Shown: piece after piece, positions 1-7,414 of the stretch
How the letters are laid out: each line of letters starts with the position of its first letter
Position numbering within the stretch: the first letter of the stretch is position 1
NCBI RefSeq assembly: GCF_000372465.1
Contig: NZ_AQUZ01000018.1
Coordinates: 62,001-126,000, forward strand
From: Kribbella catacumbae DSM 19601
GTDB taxonomy: Bacteria > Actinomycetota > Actinomycetes > Propionibacteriales > Kribbellaceae
Length of the DNA: 64,000 nucleotides
Direction of reading: 5' to 3'
Program-made: the position numbers and the translations under genes
The notes under the pieces: generated by a model
What the model was told of the DNA's origin: nothing
Databases searched by the model: none
Seen by the model: the letters and a program-made list of their open reading frames with translations, nothing else

Positions 1-444
1 GCGTCCCGCCAGCTCCAGCCTGGCCCGGCGCGCGACACCGAGCGACCGGGCGTTGCGGGAATCGATCCAAGCCTCCACACCGTCAATGCCCGGCAGCCCC
101 AGCAGATGGTCCACAACCGCGCGAGCAGCCTCTCCCATCAAGCCCTGACCCCACTGATCGCGATGGAGGTACCAGCCGAGGCCGCGGATCGAGGTGCCCT
201 GGTCGGAGAACACCCCGATCACCCCGAGCGCTCGGGGGGACGTGCGGGACCGAAGTGCCCAGGCGTGGCCGCCGTTGTCGCCGAAGTTCTGGTCGAGGCG
301 GGCGCGCGAGGCGGCGAGGTCGGGAGCCGGCTTCTCGAAGGCGGACGCCGACCAGATCGGGTCCACGAACATCGCATGCAGATCTGCGAGGTCGCGTTCG
401 ACGTCGAGCGGGACCAGGTCGAGCTGGTCGGTGGTCAGCTGCAT
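1..444 (-). CDS. GNAT-family N-acetyltransferase (cut by window edge)
   Basis: The minus-strand frame is open from an ATG at 444 to the window edge, giving 148 residues without the C-terminus. The pattern fits the RimJ/RimL-like Acetyltransf_3 branch of GNAT: an N-terminal QLTTDQLDLVPLD strand, a central ALGVIGVF strand, the acetyl-CoA loop GWYLHRDQWGQGLMGEA (about residues 93-109) and a following helix with DSRNARSLGVARR. These enzymes move acetyl from acetyl-CoA to an amine; the acceptor cannot be told here. The start lies 4 bases after the stop of the HxlR regulator gene, so the two are probably co-transcribed. Confidence 0.8.
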   Translation of the reverse strand, partial: MQLTTDQLDLVPLDVERDLADLHAMFVDPIWSASAFEKPAPDLAASRARLDQNFGDNGGHAWALRSRTSPRALGVIGVFSDQGTSIRGLGWYLHRDQWGQGLMGEAARAVVDHLLGLPGIDGVEAWIDSRNARSLGVARRARLELAGR

Positions 445-448
445 GGCG

Positions 449-862
449 TCAGGCTGTAGCTCTGCTGTCGTAGGTGGCGCGGGCGGTGGCGATTTCTCGT
501 TGGTGGGATTCGGTCCAGGTGACGAGGGACTGGATGGTGGCGTGCAGCGTCACGCCCAGTGGGGTGAGCTCGTAGTCGACGCGTGGCGGTACGACCGGGT
601 AGACGGTACGGCGTACCAGGCCGTCGCGTTCCAGCTGGCGGAGCGTCACGGTGAGCATGCGCTGGCTGATGCCGTCGATCGTTTTCTTCAGCTCGGTGAA
701 GCGCAGCTTGCGGTTGTCGAGCAGGGCGATCACCAGCAGGGACCACTTGTCGCCGATCCGGTCCAGGATCTGCCGGACGTCGCAGTCCTCGCGGGTGTCC
801 CACTGAAATGCGTCCTCGGTGCAGCAGGAGTGACTCGGTTCCTTTGAAGTGCCTTCTTCCAC
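449..862 (-). CDS. HxlR-family winged-helix transcriptional regulator
   Basis: A 137-residue protein with the HxlR signature: an N-terminal Cys-bearing segment (SHSCC, then EDCDVRQILDRIGDKW), the recognition region FTELKKTIDGISQRMLT, and the wing RDGLVRRTVYPVVPPRVDYELT. Members are small dimeric repressors or activators, often sensing electrophiles or oxidants through Cys residues and controlling a divergent gene. Here the divergent gene is an MFS exporter, with a perfect inverted repeat between them, so control of that exporter is likely (inference). The start is the GTG at 862, with GGGGAACC upstream; a longer frame from 872 belongs to a different reading frame and is not used. Confidence 0.88.
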   Translation of the reverse strand: MEEGTSKEPSHSCCTEDAFQWDTREDCDVRQILDRIGDKWSLLVIALLDNRKLRFTELKKTIDGISQRMLTVTLRQLERDGLVRRTVYPVVPPRVDYELTPLGVTLHATIQSLVTWTESHQREIATARATYDSRATA

Positions 863-890
863 AATCGTTCATGGTTCCCCAAGATGAGAT

Positions 891-909
891 CGGTTACAAG
901 AGGTAACCG
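891..909. promoter_or_regulatory. Inverted-repeat operator between hxlR-type gene and MFS gene
   Basis: CGGTTAC-AAGAG-GTAACCG is a perfect 7-base inverted repeat with a 5-base spacer, and weaker symmetry (GAGAT/ATCTC) extends it on both sides. It lies in the 77-base gap between divergent starts at 862 and 940, the position and form expected of an HxlR-family operator that could act on both genes. The binding protein is inferred from position only. Confidence 0.65.
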
Positions 910-939
910 ACCACATCTCAGAGAACCGGAGCAATTTCC

Positions 940-2319
940 GTGCCTTCAACCATCACCCAGGAGCGGCTGACCGGCCGGTCCTGGGCTGTTCTCCTCGTCC
1001 TCTGCGGCGCGATCTTCCTGGAAGGCATCGACGTTTCGATGATGGGCGTCGCGCTGCCCTCCATCCGGGCCGAGCTCGGCCTGTCCACCAGCGAACTGCA
1101 GTGGGTCGTCAGCGCCTACGTGCTCAGCTACGGCGGGTTCGTCCTGCTCGGCGGCCGGGCTGCCGACATGCTCGGCCGGCGCCGGATGTTCATCACCTGG
1201 CTGGTCATCTTCCTCGCCTTCTCCGGCCTGGGCGGCTTCGCGACCGAAGGCTGGGTGCTGATCCTGGCCCGCTTCGTGACCGGGATCGCCGCCGCCTTCA
1301 TGACCCCGGCCGGCCTGTCGATCATCACCACCTCCTACCCCGAAGGCCCCCAACGCAACAAAGCCCTGCTCGTGTACGCCGGTACTGCGGCCGCCGGTTT
1401 CTCACTCGGCATGGTGGCCGGTGGCTTGCTCACGGCGATCGACTGGCGCTGGGTCTTCTTCGCGCCGGTCGTGCTCGCGGCACTGATCCTGGCCGGCGCG
1501 CTCACCCTGCTCCCGCGAGAAGTTGCCCCCGGCAAGCACGAGGGCGGCTTCGATCTCGGCGGCGCGATCAGCCTGACCTCGTCGATGCTCCTGCTGGTGG
1601 CCACGCTGGTCCGCGCGCCCGACGTACCGGTGACGCAGACGGTGCTCACGGCAATCGCCGGTTTGCTGTTGCTCGCCGCGTTCATCGGGATCGAGCGACG
1701 AGTGGCCGCACCGTTGATCCGGTTGGGCATTCTGCGCAGCGCTTCCCTGGTCAGAGCCAATCTCGGCGCAGTACTCCTGGTCGGTTCCTTCGTCGGCTTC
1801 CAGTTCATCGCAGTGCTCTATCTGCAGGAATTACGGTCCTGGACGGAACTTCAGACCGGGCTCGCGTTGATGGTGATCGGCATCGACTCCGTCCTCGCCC
1901 CGACGTTGACGCCTTGGCTGGTGAATCGCTTCGGCAACGGCCGGGTGGTCTTCGGTGGATTCGCCTTCGCCGCGCTGGGCTACGCACTCTTCCTGCCGCT
2001 CAGCGCTGACTGGAGCTACCCGGCGATGCTGCCGTCGCTCATCCTGCTGGGGCTGGCGTTCTCACTTGCCTACGGGCCGCTGACCATCGCCGCCACCGAC
2101 GGGATTTCTGAACAAGAGCAGGGATTGGCGGGCGGAGTACTGACGACTTCGTTCCAGTTCGGTTCGGCATTGGGACTCGCTGTGGTCGCCGCCGCCCTCA
2201 CCGCGGCGGACGAACTGACGGTGGAAGGCTTCAGGTCCGCCCTGCTCGTTCCGCTCGTGGCGGCCGGACTGGGCCTGCTGATTGCCCTGCCCGGACTGAA
2301 TCGCTCCGTGTCCGAATGA
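940..2319 (+). CDS. MFS drug exporter, DHA2 (EmrB/QacA-like) type
   Basis: A 459-residue hydrophobic protein with about 14 membrane helices, the size and helix number of the proton-coupled DHA2 exporters. Visible features: helix 1 WAVLLVLCGAIFLEGIDVSMM with the acidic D found in drug/H+ antiporters, the loop 2-3 motif GGRAADMLGRRRMF (motif A), and motif C-like glycines in AGTAAAGFSLGMVAGGLLT (helix 5). It should export a hydrophobic or cationic compound using the proton gradient; the substrate is unknown. The GTG at 940 follows CCGGAG. It is divergent from the HxlR-family gene and probably regulated by it. Confidence 0.88.
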   Translation: MPSTITQERLTGRSWAVLLVLCGAIFLEGIDVSMMGVALPSIRAELGLSTSELQWVVSAYVLSYGGFVLLGGRAADMLGRRRMFITWLVIFLAFSGLGGFATEGWVLILARFVTGIAAAFMTPAGLSIITTSYPEGPQRNKALLVYAGTAAAGFSLGMVAGGLLTAIDWRWVFFAPVVLAALILAGALTLLPREVAPGKHEGGFDLGGAISLTSSMLLLVATLVRAPDVPVTQTVLTAIAGLLLLAAFIGIERRVAAPLIRLGILRSASLVRANLGAVLLVGSFVGFQFIAVLYLQELRSWTELQTGLALMVIGIDSVLAPTLTPWLVNRFGNGRVVFGGFAFAALGYALFLPLSADWSYPAMLPSLILLGLAFSLAYGPLTIAATDGISEQEQGLAGGVLTTSFQFGSALGLAVVAAALTAADELTVEGFRSALLVPLVAAGLGLLIALPGLNRSVSE

Positions 2320-2425
2320 CCTCTAGGAGTTACCAGGAAGTCCTACATTTCCTGCCGAATCGAAACTCTGAAGCGCTGCTCGAATCGTTATTGGCAAATT
2401 CCTGTAAACATTCTTGACAGGCCAT

Positions 2426-2546
2426 AAAGCCGGGCCTCGGCCGGAACCGCTCCCAGCGGGTCTGACCAGCGGTTTCACCCGGGAACCAGGGCAGCGTAAG
2501 GCCTCTGTAAAGGTCCTTGCCGGTCTATTCCGGGGCCCGGCTTTTT
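2426..2546 (+). ncRNA. Candidate structured RNA / leader with terminator-like 3' end
   Basis: This stretch of the 287-base gap between the MFS gene and the 66-residue ORF can fold into a closed branched structure. The outer stem is AAAGCCGGGCC (2426-2436) with GGCCCGGCTTT (2534-2544), 11 perfect pairs, and ends in a run of five T. Inside it are GGCCGG (2439-2444) with CCGGTC (2520-2525), AACCGCT (2445-2451) with AGCGGTT (2468-2474), and AAGGCC with GGTCCTT (2498-2518). An alternative small hairpin CCGG-TCTATT-CCGG (2520-2533) would compete with the inner stem. It matches no riboswitch class I can recall. It could be a regulatory leader for the genes at 2607 and 2804, a small RNA, or a complex terminator for the MFS gene. 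Confidence 0.45.
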
Positions 2547-2606
2547 ACGGTGTTCTTTCCTTATGTCCAGCGTTGGGCAGCCCCCTCGAGAACCGAAGGA
2601 CCACCG

Positions 2607-2807
2607 ATGACCGAGTCGATCGAGATTCCCGCCTCGCACCGCCGCGTGCGGGTCTGGTTCGGCGCCACCACCATTGCTGATCACGTCGCCGACATCGACC
2701 AGGCCGCGCAGTACGAAGAAGCCATGCGCCGCCGGTTCGCCTCACTGCGCGTGACCAGCGAGCCGGTTCTCGTCGACGCGGTCGGCACGCCGGAGCGATC
2801 GCGATGA
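2607..2807 (+). CDS. Small hypothetical protein, partner of the resolvase-like gene
   Basis: A 66-residue protein starting at ATG 2607 behind GAAGGACCACCG; the frame is open further upstream but that part is not protein-like. It has no signal peptide or membrane segment. It is moderately basic at the start (SHRRVRVWF) and has a helical middle (DIDQAAQYEEAMRRRF). I do not recognise a family. Its last codon overlaps the next gene by ATGA, so the two are almost certainly translated together. Confidence 0.6.
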   Translation: MTESIEIPASHRRVRVWFGATTIADHVADIDQAAQYEEAMRRRFASLRVTSEPVLVDAVGTPERSR

Positions 2808-3118
2808 CCACCCGTCCGACGCTGCTCGGCTATGTCCGGGCCGACGCGCTCAGCTGCGCCGAGGAGCTGGCCGAGGCGACGAACTCGCTCGCCGCGTTCG
2901 CCAGCACCGAGGGATTCACCCTGGGCACGGTGTACACCGAGCGCGACGCGGCCGAGTCCGCGGCGTTCCACGCGCTGCTGGACGAGGTCAAGCGGACGGA
3001 CGTGCGAGCGGTCGTCGTACCGACTCTCCAGCACCTCGGAGCAGCCGGCGTACCGGTCGGAATGCAGCAGCACCTCGAGTTCCACCAGGCCCACGTATGG
3101 GCGGTCGACACGCGATAA
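2804..3118 (+). CDS. Resolvase-fold protein lacking the catalytic serine
   Basis: A 104-residue protein that follows the N-terminal fold of serine recombinases: LLGYVRADA at the start, an L..F....G..L..VY.E helix/strand unit, then RAVVVPTLQHLG where resolvases have the vvv..ldRl strand. The catalytic Ser of the YxRVS motif is replaced (YVRAD) and the RxxR active-site arginines after the last strand are missing. There is no DNA-binding tail, so recombination activity is unlikely. Similar short proteins in actinobacteria are labelled recombinase family. Start at the ATGA overlap at 2804. Confidence 0.6.
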   Translation: MTTRPTLLGYVRADALSCAEELAEATNSLAAFASTEGFTLGTVYTERDAAESAAFHALLDEVKRTDVRAVVVPTLQHLGAAGVPVGMQQHLEFHQAHVWAVDTR

Positions 3119-3220
3119 CCCCTCAGGCAAGCGGAGCTGGCGTCTTGACCCCTGCATCGGCGCCGGTTCCGCTCTCCATCTCCACAGCTGCACCGGAAGA
3201 CTCGGGTGGTAGTGGACCAA

Positions 3221-3256
3221 ACAAGGCCCCACCGGCTGCTACCGGTGGGGCCTTGT
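3221..3256. terminator. Strong bidirectional terminator hairpin
   Basis: A 15-base perfect stem, ACAAGGCCCCACCGG with CCGGTGGGGCCTTGT, and loop CTGCTA. It sits between the plus-strand resolvase-like gene and the minus-strand M15-like gene that converge on it. No long T-run follows on either strand, which is common for actinobacterial terminators. Confidence 0.85.
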
Positions 3257-3275
3257 CGTTGTCACAGTCGTTGGG

Positions 3276-4034
3276 TCAAGCGGTGATTTTGTAGCCGTAG
3301 CGCTTCATCACCGCGGCGATCCCCTCGTTGAAGATCCCGGTCACCGGCAGCTGGAACTTCAGCTGCACCTTCCTGAGCACCCGCTGGAAGTGCAGGTGCC
3401 ACGGCACCCCGGCCGGCGGCAGCGTCTCGGCCTTGCTGATCGCCGCGACCCTCGGGTGCGCGGCCCAGGCGACCACGCGAGCCCGATCGGCACCCCAAGC
3501 ACCGGTCATCGCGTCATGCGTCCGCGCATACGCCATCGCGCCGAGCGAAATGGACGAGTCCGGTACTGCGACCGGCACGGGCGCCGGGTGCGCCTTCTGG
3601 TAGAGCTCCCAGGTAATCCCGTAGAAGCCGGGCGGACCGTCGTCCTTGCCGCGATTGGCCAGCCCGTTCCGCTTGCGCCTGTACTCCGTCACCTGGATCG
3701 CCGCGCCGCGGGACAGATCCTGGTCGCCGATCGCGATGGCGTGCACGTGGTACGGCCAGCGACCCTGTGCCGGCGTCCGCAGCCAGGCGGCGAAGCCGAC
3801 CTTGCGCAGCGCGAGCACGATGGCCCGGCGCTGGGCCGGGCTCTGCTTCACCACGTCGATGTCGACCGCGCCGCCACCGTCGTGCGTGCCGGCCGAGGCC
3901 TGCACCCCGCCCTTGTTGTACGACCCCTGGATGAACTTGAACTGCGACTGGTAGAGCTTCTCGGCGGCCACCAGCATCGCGACGGTCCGCCGGTTCAGCT
4001 GCGTGCGCCGCCAGACGATCCTTGCCTCAGACAT
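3276..4034 (-). CDS. M15-like (D-Ala-D-Ala carboxypeptidase-fold) hydrolase
   Basis: 252 residues. The zinc-site pattern of the M15/VanY-type fold is visible: GTHDGGGAVDIDV (about residues 50-62, His and Asp ligands in an H-x(6)-D arrangement) and a later YHVHAI providing the HxH pair. Such domains cleave peptide cross-bridges of peptidoglycan. The C-terminal ~70 residues (LHFQRVLRKVQLKFQLPVTGIFN...) look like a peptidoglycan-binding helix bundle. No signal peptide is visible, so it resembles phage-type endolysins or acts on an internal substrate. The ATG at 4034 overlaps the end of the small upstream ORF by 8 bases, implying coupled translation. Confidence 0.72.
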   Translation of the reverse strand: MSEARIVWRRTQLNRRTVAMLVAAEKLYQSQFKFIQGSYNKGGVQASAGTHDGGGAVDIDVVKQSPAQRRAIVLALRKVGFAAWLRTPAQGRWPYHVHAIAIGDQDLSRGAAIQVTEYRRKRNGLANRGKDDGPPGFYGITWELYQKAHPAPVPVAVPDSSISLGAMAYARTHDAMTGAWGADRARVVAWAAHPRVAAISKAETLPPAGVPWHLHFQRVLRKVQLKFQLPVTGIFNEGIAAVMKRYGYKITA

Positions 4035-4146
4035 CCGAGGTCCCGAGGATGTGGTCCGCGTCCTCGGCGGCCCCGAGCGCTTCCAGCTCGTCCAGCTCGG
4101 CTTCGGTCAGTTCGTCCTCGTGGATCTCGTCGAAGACGTGCGTCAT
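4027..4146 (-). CDS. Tiny acidic protein overlapping the M15-like gene
   Basis: A 39-residue ORF from ATG 4146, preceded by a good ribosome-binding site (GGAGGGAAACCG). The longer frame to 4224 is GC-rich spacer. The protein is very acidic and helical (DEIHEDELTEAELDELEALG) and ends in HILGTSDV. Its stop lies inside the start region of the peptidase gene. Function unknown. The acidic, leader-like composition could suit a RiPP precursor, a peptidase partner or inhibitor, or only a translational coupler; nothing here decides among these. Confidence 0.55.
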   Translation of the reverse strand: MTHVFDEIHEDELTEAELDELEALGAAEDADHILGTSDV

Positions 4147-4409
4147 CGGTTTCCCTCCCCTGCGACGTCCGCGACCTCCCCCGGCCCCGGAATCGCCTTT
4201 CAGAGTAGGGGCGCCCGGTGTCACCCGTCCATGTCCTCGAAGGCAGGACTTGTATGAGGAACGTCAAGTTTTCTGACGACGCGGGTGTGAGCGGCCCAGG
4301 CTGGGGTACGTGTAAAGGGTCCCGCGGTTCAGTCGGCCCCATTCGGGCATGGGTGGCGCTCACCGAGCCGCGAGCTCTCCCACTGAGGGGCGGGAGAGCG
4401 ACCGACGGC

Positions 4410-4437
4410 GGCGGGCGTATCCCACGGTACGCCCGCC
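4410..4437 (-). terminator. Hairpin downstream of the methyltransferase gene
   Basis: GGCGGGCGTA and TACGCCCGCC form a 10-base perfect stem around an 8-base loop, 26 bases beyond the stop of the minus-strand methyltransferase gene. The rest of the 316-base gap 4147-4462 shows no convincing ORF; it should hold the promoter of the small ORF/M15 pair. Confidence 0.6.
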
Positions 4438-4462
4438 CCCTGGCCGTCGGATGCCAAAAGGA

Positions 4463-5245
4463 CTACAGCGCCGAGGCCACGAAGAGGTAGCGGTTGAGGC
4501 TGAAGAAGTAGCTGTCGCCGAGGTTGCGCAGATCGTCCGCCCAGACGCCCGCCTCCTGCTCGCTGATCTTGGCGCGACCAGGGACGAACGCCTCGACGAT
4601 GTCGATCAGGCCGGCGCTGTAGGTGCGCGCGTCGTAGCTCACGTTGAGCATCGGGACCACTTGCTGGTGAGTGACGGTGAAGCCCGCCTTGTCCAGCAGG
4701 TCGCCGAGCGTGCGGGGCAGGTGCGGATCCTCGAGGTGCTCCTCGAAGGCGGTGAGCACGCGGCCCATCCGGGCGTCGTCGCTGGAACGCCAGACGATCG
4801 AGTCCCAGTCCGTGTCCAGCAGGACCACGCGCCCCGCAGGGCGTAGTACCCGGCGGATCTCGGCGAGAGCACCCGGTACGTCGTCCAGGTACTCGAAGAC
4901 CTGGGTGGAGACGGCGACGTCGAAGCTCTCGGCGCCGTGCGGGATGCGCCCGGCGGCGGCGAGTTCCAGCTCGATCTCCGGCCCGTCCGGCACCTTGGTA
5001 CGGCGACCCGCGAGCGCGAGCATGCTGTCGCTGATGTCTATCCCGCAGACCCGCCCGTCCGGGCCGACCTCGGCCGCCATCTCAGCCGCGAGCAGACCCG
5101 GACCGACGCCGACGTCGAGAACCCGGTCCCCCGGCCTGAGCGCCAGAGCGGTCCGGACCACTCGGCGCTGCTCGACCACGTCCGGTGTCGTGTAGACCGA
5201 CTCGATCTGCCGCGACACCCCCGGATCGAACTGCAGGTTACTCAT
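4463..5245 (-). CDS. Class I SAM-dependent methyltransferase
   Basis: 260 residues with the Rossmann SAM-binding core: motif I VLDVGVGPGLLAAEMA (about residues 43-58), the acidic end of strand 2 VCGIDISDSM, and motif post-II ESFDVAVSTQVFEYLDD. It resembles UbiE/ArsM-type small-molecule methyltransferases. The substrate cannot be read from the sequence, and no quinone or arsenic genes are adjacent. It is a stand-alone minus-strand gene, with a hairpin after its stop. Confidence 0.85.
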   Translation of the reverse strand: MSNLQFDPGVSRQIESVYTTPDVVEQRRVVRTALALRPGDRVLDVGVGPGLLAAEMAAEVGPDGRVCGIDISDSMLALAGRRTKVPDGPEIELELAAAGRIPHGAESFDVAVSTQVFEYLDDVPGALAEIRRVLRPAGRVVLLDTDWDSIVWRSSDDARMGRVLTAFEEHLEDPHLPRTLGDLLDKAGFTVTHQQVVPMLNVSYDARTYSAGLIDIVEAFVPGRAKISEQEAGVWADDLRNLGDSYFFSLNRYLFVASAL

Positions 5246-5361
5246 CCCCGCCCCTTCCGCATCCGCCCATGCACCACATCATGGTCCGCCGAACCGGGAA
5301 CGGGGAGGCCAAACACCCACCAATCACATCGTGGAACGATCACTGCCGCCGGATCCTCGGT

Positions 5362-5399
5362 GCCTTTGCGGTCTAGCCGGTGCGCCTTTGCGGTCTAGC
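5362..5399. repeat. 22-base tandem duplication
   Basis: GCCTTTGCGGTCTAGC occurs at 5362-5377 and again at 5384-5399, 22 bases apart. The second copy contains the stop codon of the minus-strand aminopeptidase frame. It looks like a recent local slippage or duplication event; no function is evident. Confidence 0.8.
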
Positions 5400-6836
5400 A
5401 GGTAGAGCGCTTCGGCGGGAGGTCGCCGTCGAGCAGGTACTTCGCGATGGCGGTGCGGGCACATTCGGAGTTGAAGTACGCCGTGTGGCCATAGGCATCG
5501 GCTATCAAGAGGTGACTGCCGCGGATCTGACGCGCCAGGCCGCGCGCGTTGCTGACCGGGGTGGACGGGTCCTTGCTGGTGGAGGTGATCAGGATCGGCG
5601 GGATGTCCTTCACCGGCGTCGGCTGCCAAGGGTTGCTCGGCGCGATCGGCCAGCCTGAGCAAGCCGCTGTGATCACCCACCCCTCGACGGCCGCGCCGAC
5701 CCGAGGCGCCACCGCCTTGGCGACGGCGAGCCGCGCCTTCGCATCGGCGTACCCCATCAGCTCACCGGGCAGATCCATGCAGGACACGGCGGCGTACGCC
5801 GTTTCGTAGTCGCCGAGGTAGCTCGTCTCGGCGAACAACGAGCCGTCTCCCTTGACCGCCTGTGCCAGCCCGTTGGCCAGCGCCGGCCAGGGATCACCGA
5901 GGAAATCCGTCTTCGGCAGCAGAGCCGGCAAGGCCATCCGCATCGTGTCGCCGGTGACCGGCGGGTGATCAGGGACCTGCAGGGGAGTCTTGTCGGCCTT
6001 GCGACCGTCTTGTCCCAGACGGCGCCGACATCCTGCCCGTGCAGCGCGCACGCCGTCTCCTTGTCACACCACTCGGCGAAGCGGTTGAAGGTCTCCTCCA
6101 TCACCTTCGCCTCCTCGAGCATGAACCGGGTCGGCCTCTGCGCGTGGTCGACGATTCCGTCCAGCACCATCCGGCCGACGCGCTGCGGGAAGAGCTGCGC
6201 GTACGTCGTACCGAGGAAGGAGCCGTAGGACAGGCCGATGAAGTTGAGCTTGTCCTCGCCGAGAGCGGCCCGGATGGCATCCATGTCGCGGGCCGCCGTG
6301 CGGGTGTCCAGGTTGCGCATCAGCTCGCCGTGCTGCTTGATGCACTGCTCGCCGGTCGCGCGATTGGAGGCCACCATCGCGTCGTACTGCGCCTTGCTCT
6401 TGGGGAACACCGGTACGCCGGCGCGCAGGATCGGCCCGCAGTTGAGCGCCGTACTGCTGCCGCTGCCGCGCGGGTCGAAGCTGACCAGGTCGTACCGGTC
6501 GCGATAGTCCGCGAACAACTTGTCGCCGAGACCCGCGGCGAAGATCGACGCCCCGGCGCCACCGGGACCGCCGGGGTTGAAGGTCAGCGAGCCGAGCTTG
6601 TGCGCTTGGTCCTTGGCCGGCACGCGCGCGACGAAGATCTGCGTCTTCGCCCCACCCGGCTTCGACCAGTCCAGCGGGACGGTCAACTTGCCGCACTGCT
6701 CGACGCCGCCCGGTCTACAGTCGCTCCAATTGATGGGCTCGGCAGTTGCCGCCGAAGCAGTAGCCGGCACCAGAGCGCCGACGATGCCAGCGGCAACCAC
6801 CACAGCCGAAAGCCCTTTGTTCCAACGTTTTTCCAT
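5395..6836 (-). pseudogene. Secreted tripeptidyl aminopeptidase (S33, TAP-like), frameshifted
   Basis: An alpha/beta hydrolase of the Streptomyces tripeptidyl aminopeptidase type, split in two frames. From ATG 6836 it has a signal peptide (KGLSAVVVAAGIVGALVPA), the substrate loop FNPGGPGGAGA and the nucleophile elbow GLSYGSFLG. Near 6000 the frame is lost; the continuation, with the Asp region STSKDPSTPVSNA and the His in DAYGHTAYF, is in the next frame down to 5395. Restoring one base in the GGTCGCAAGGCC segment (for example VAKADKTP) rejoins them. All three catalytic residues survive, so this is either a very young pseudogene or a base-calling error. The intact family cleaves tripeptides from protein N-termini outside the cell. 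Confidence 0.82.
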
Positions 6837-6937
6837 GACCTCGAACCTAGGCCGCCGGGTGGGTAGCCAGGAATCCCCCATCAGTCGGTCTACCGGGCCC
6901 GACCAAAGTCGTAGCCGGACCCTGACCTACCCCTGAC

Positions 6938-7300
6938 CTAGTGCGCCGGCGCGAAGTCCAGGAAGCCGATCACTTCGTGGATGCGGCCGTCGGGAGCGAG
7001 GGTGACGACATCGGTGCCGCCGGCAACGGGCTCCTGCCCTTCCGCGGCCAGGTGCCAGGTCCAGCGGAGGCGGTTGTGGTGCTCCTGGATCTCGCCGGTC
7101 ACCGAGAAGGCGTGGCCGGGGAACATCTGCTGTGCGGTCCCGACCAGCTTGTTCAGGCCGTCGTACCCGCTGACCTCGAAGCTCGGGTCGACGAAGCTTC
7201 CTTCGGGCGCCCAGGTCTTGGAGATGATGGCGGATCGGGCGTCGGCGTCGGCCTCGTTCCACATCGCGAAGTACTGGCCGGCCAGGGTGGTGGCGTTCAT
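6938..7300 (-). CDS. SnoaL/NTF2-like small protein
   Basis: A 120-residue cone-fold protein from ATG 7300, behind GAGGAGCACCAA. Features are the helical QYFAMWNEADADAR start, WAPEGSFVDPSFEVSG, and the strands HHNRLRWTWHLAA and GTDVVTLAPDGRIHEVIGFLDF. Such proteins include polyketide cyclases, isomerases and many of unknown role. It is divergent from the XRE/MmyB-type regulator at 7415, which probably controls it, as such regulators often govern a neighbouring small-molecule enzyme. The tandem sequence CCCTGACCTA-C-CCCTGACCTA (6920-6940) covers its stop codon and lies upstream of the aminopeptidase gene. Confidence 0.75.
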   Translation of the reverse strand: MNATTLAGQYFAMWNEADADARSAIISKTWAPEGSFVDPSFEVSGYDGLNKLVGTAQQMFPGHAFSVTGEIQEHHNRLRWTWHLAAEGQEPVAGGTDVVTLAPDGRIHEVIGFLDFAPAH

Positions 7301-7382
7301 TTGGTGCTCCTCAGGTTGGTCGTTGCGATGACCTGAACTCTGCCGCCGGACCCGGTACCGGTCGATGACGTCAGAGGTAATG

Positions 7383-7396
7383 GAGGTGACCACCTC
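7383..7396. promoter_or_regulatory. Inverted repeat operator in the divergent SnoaL-like/XRE promoter region
   Basis: GAGGTG-AC-CACCTC is a perfect 6-base inverted repeat, with looser outer symmetry (GTAA ... TTAC). It ends 6 bases before the TACGGT box of the XRE gene, so a bound repressor would block that promoter. The regulator at 7415 is the obvious candidate. Confidence 0.5.
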
Positions 7397-7414
7397 AGCG
7401 GTTACGGTCGGGAC

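Noticed and set aside
4218..4490. 90-residue plus-strand ORF in the gap between methyltransferase and small ORF
   Set aside because: Low-quality composition, no ribosome-binding site, overlaps a terminator-like hairpin.
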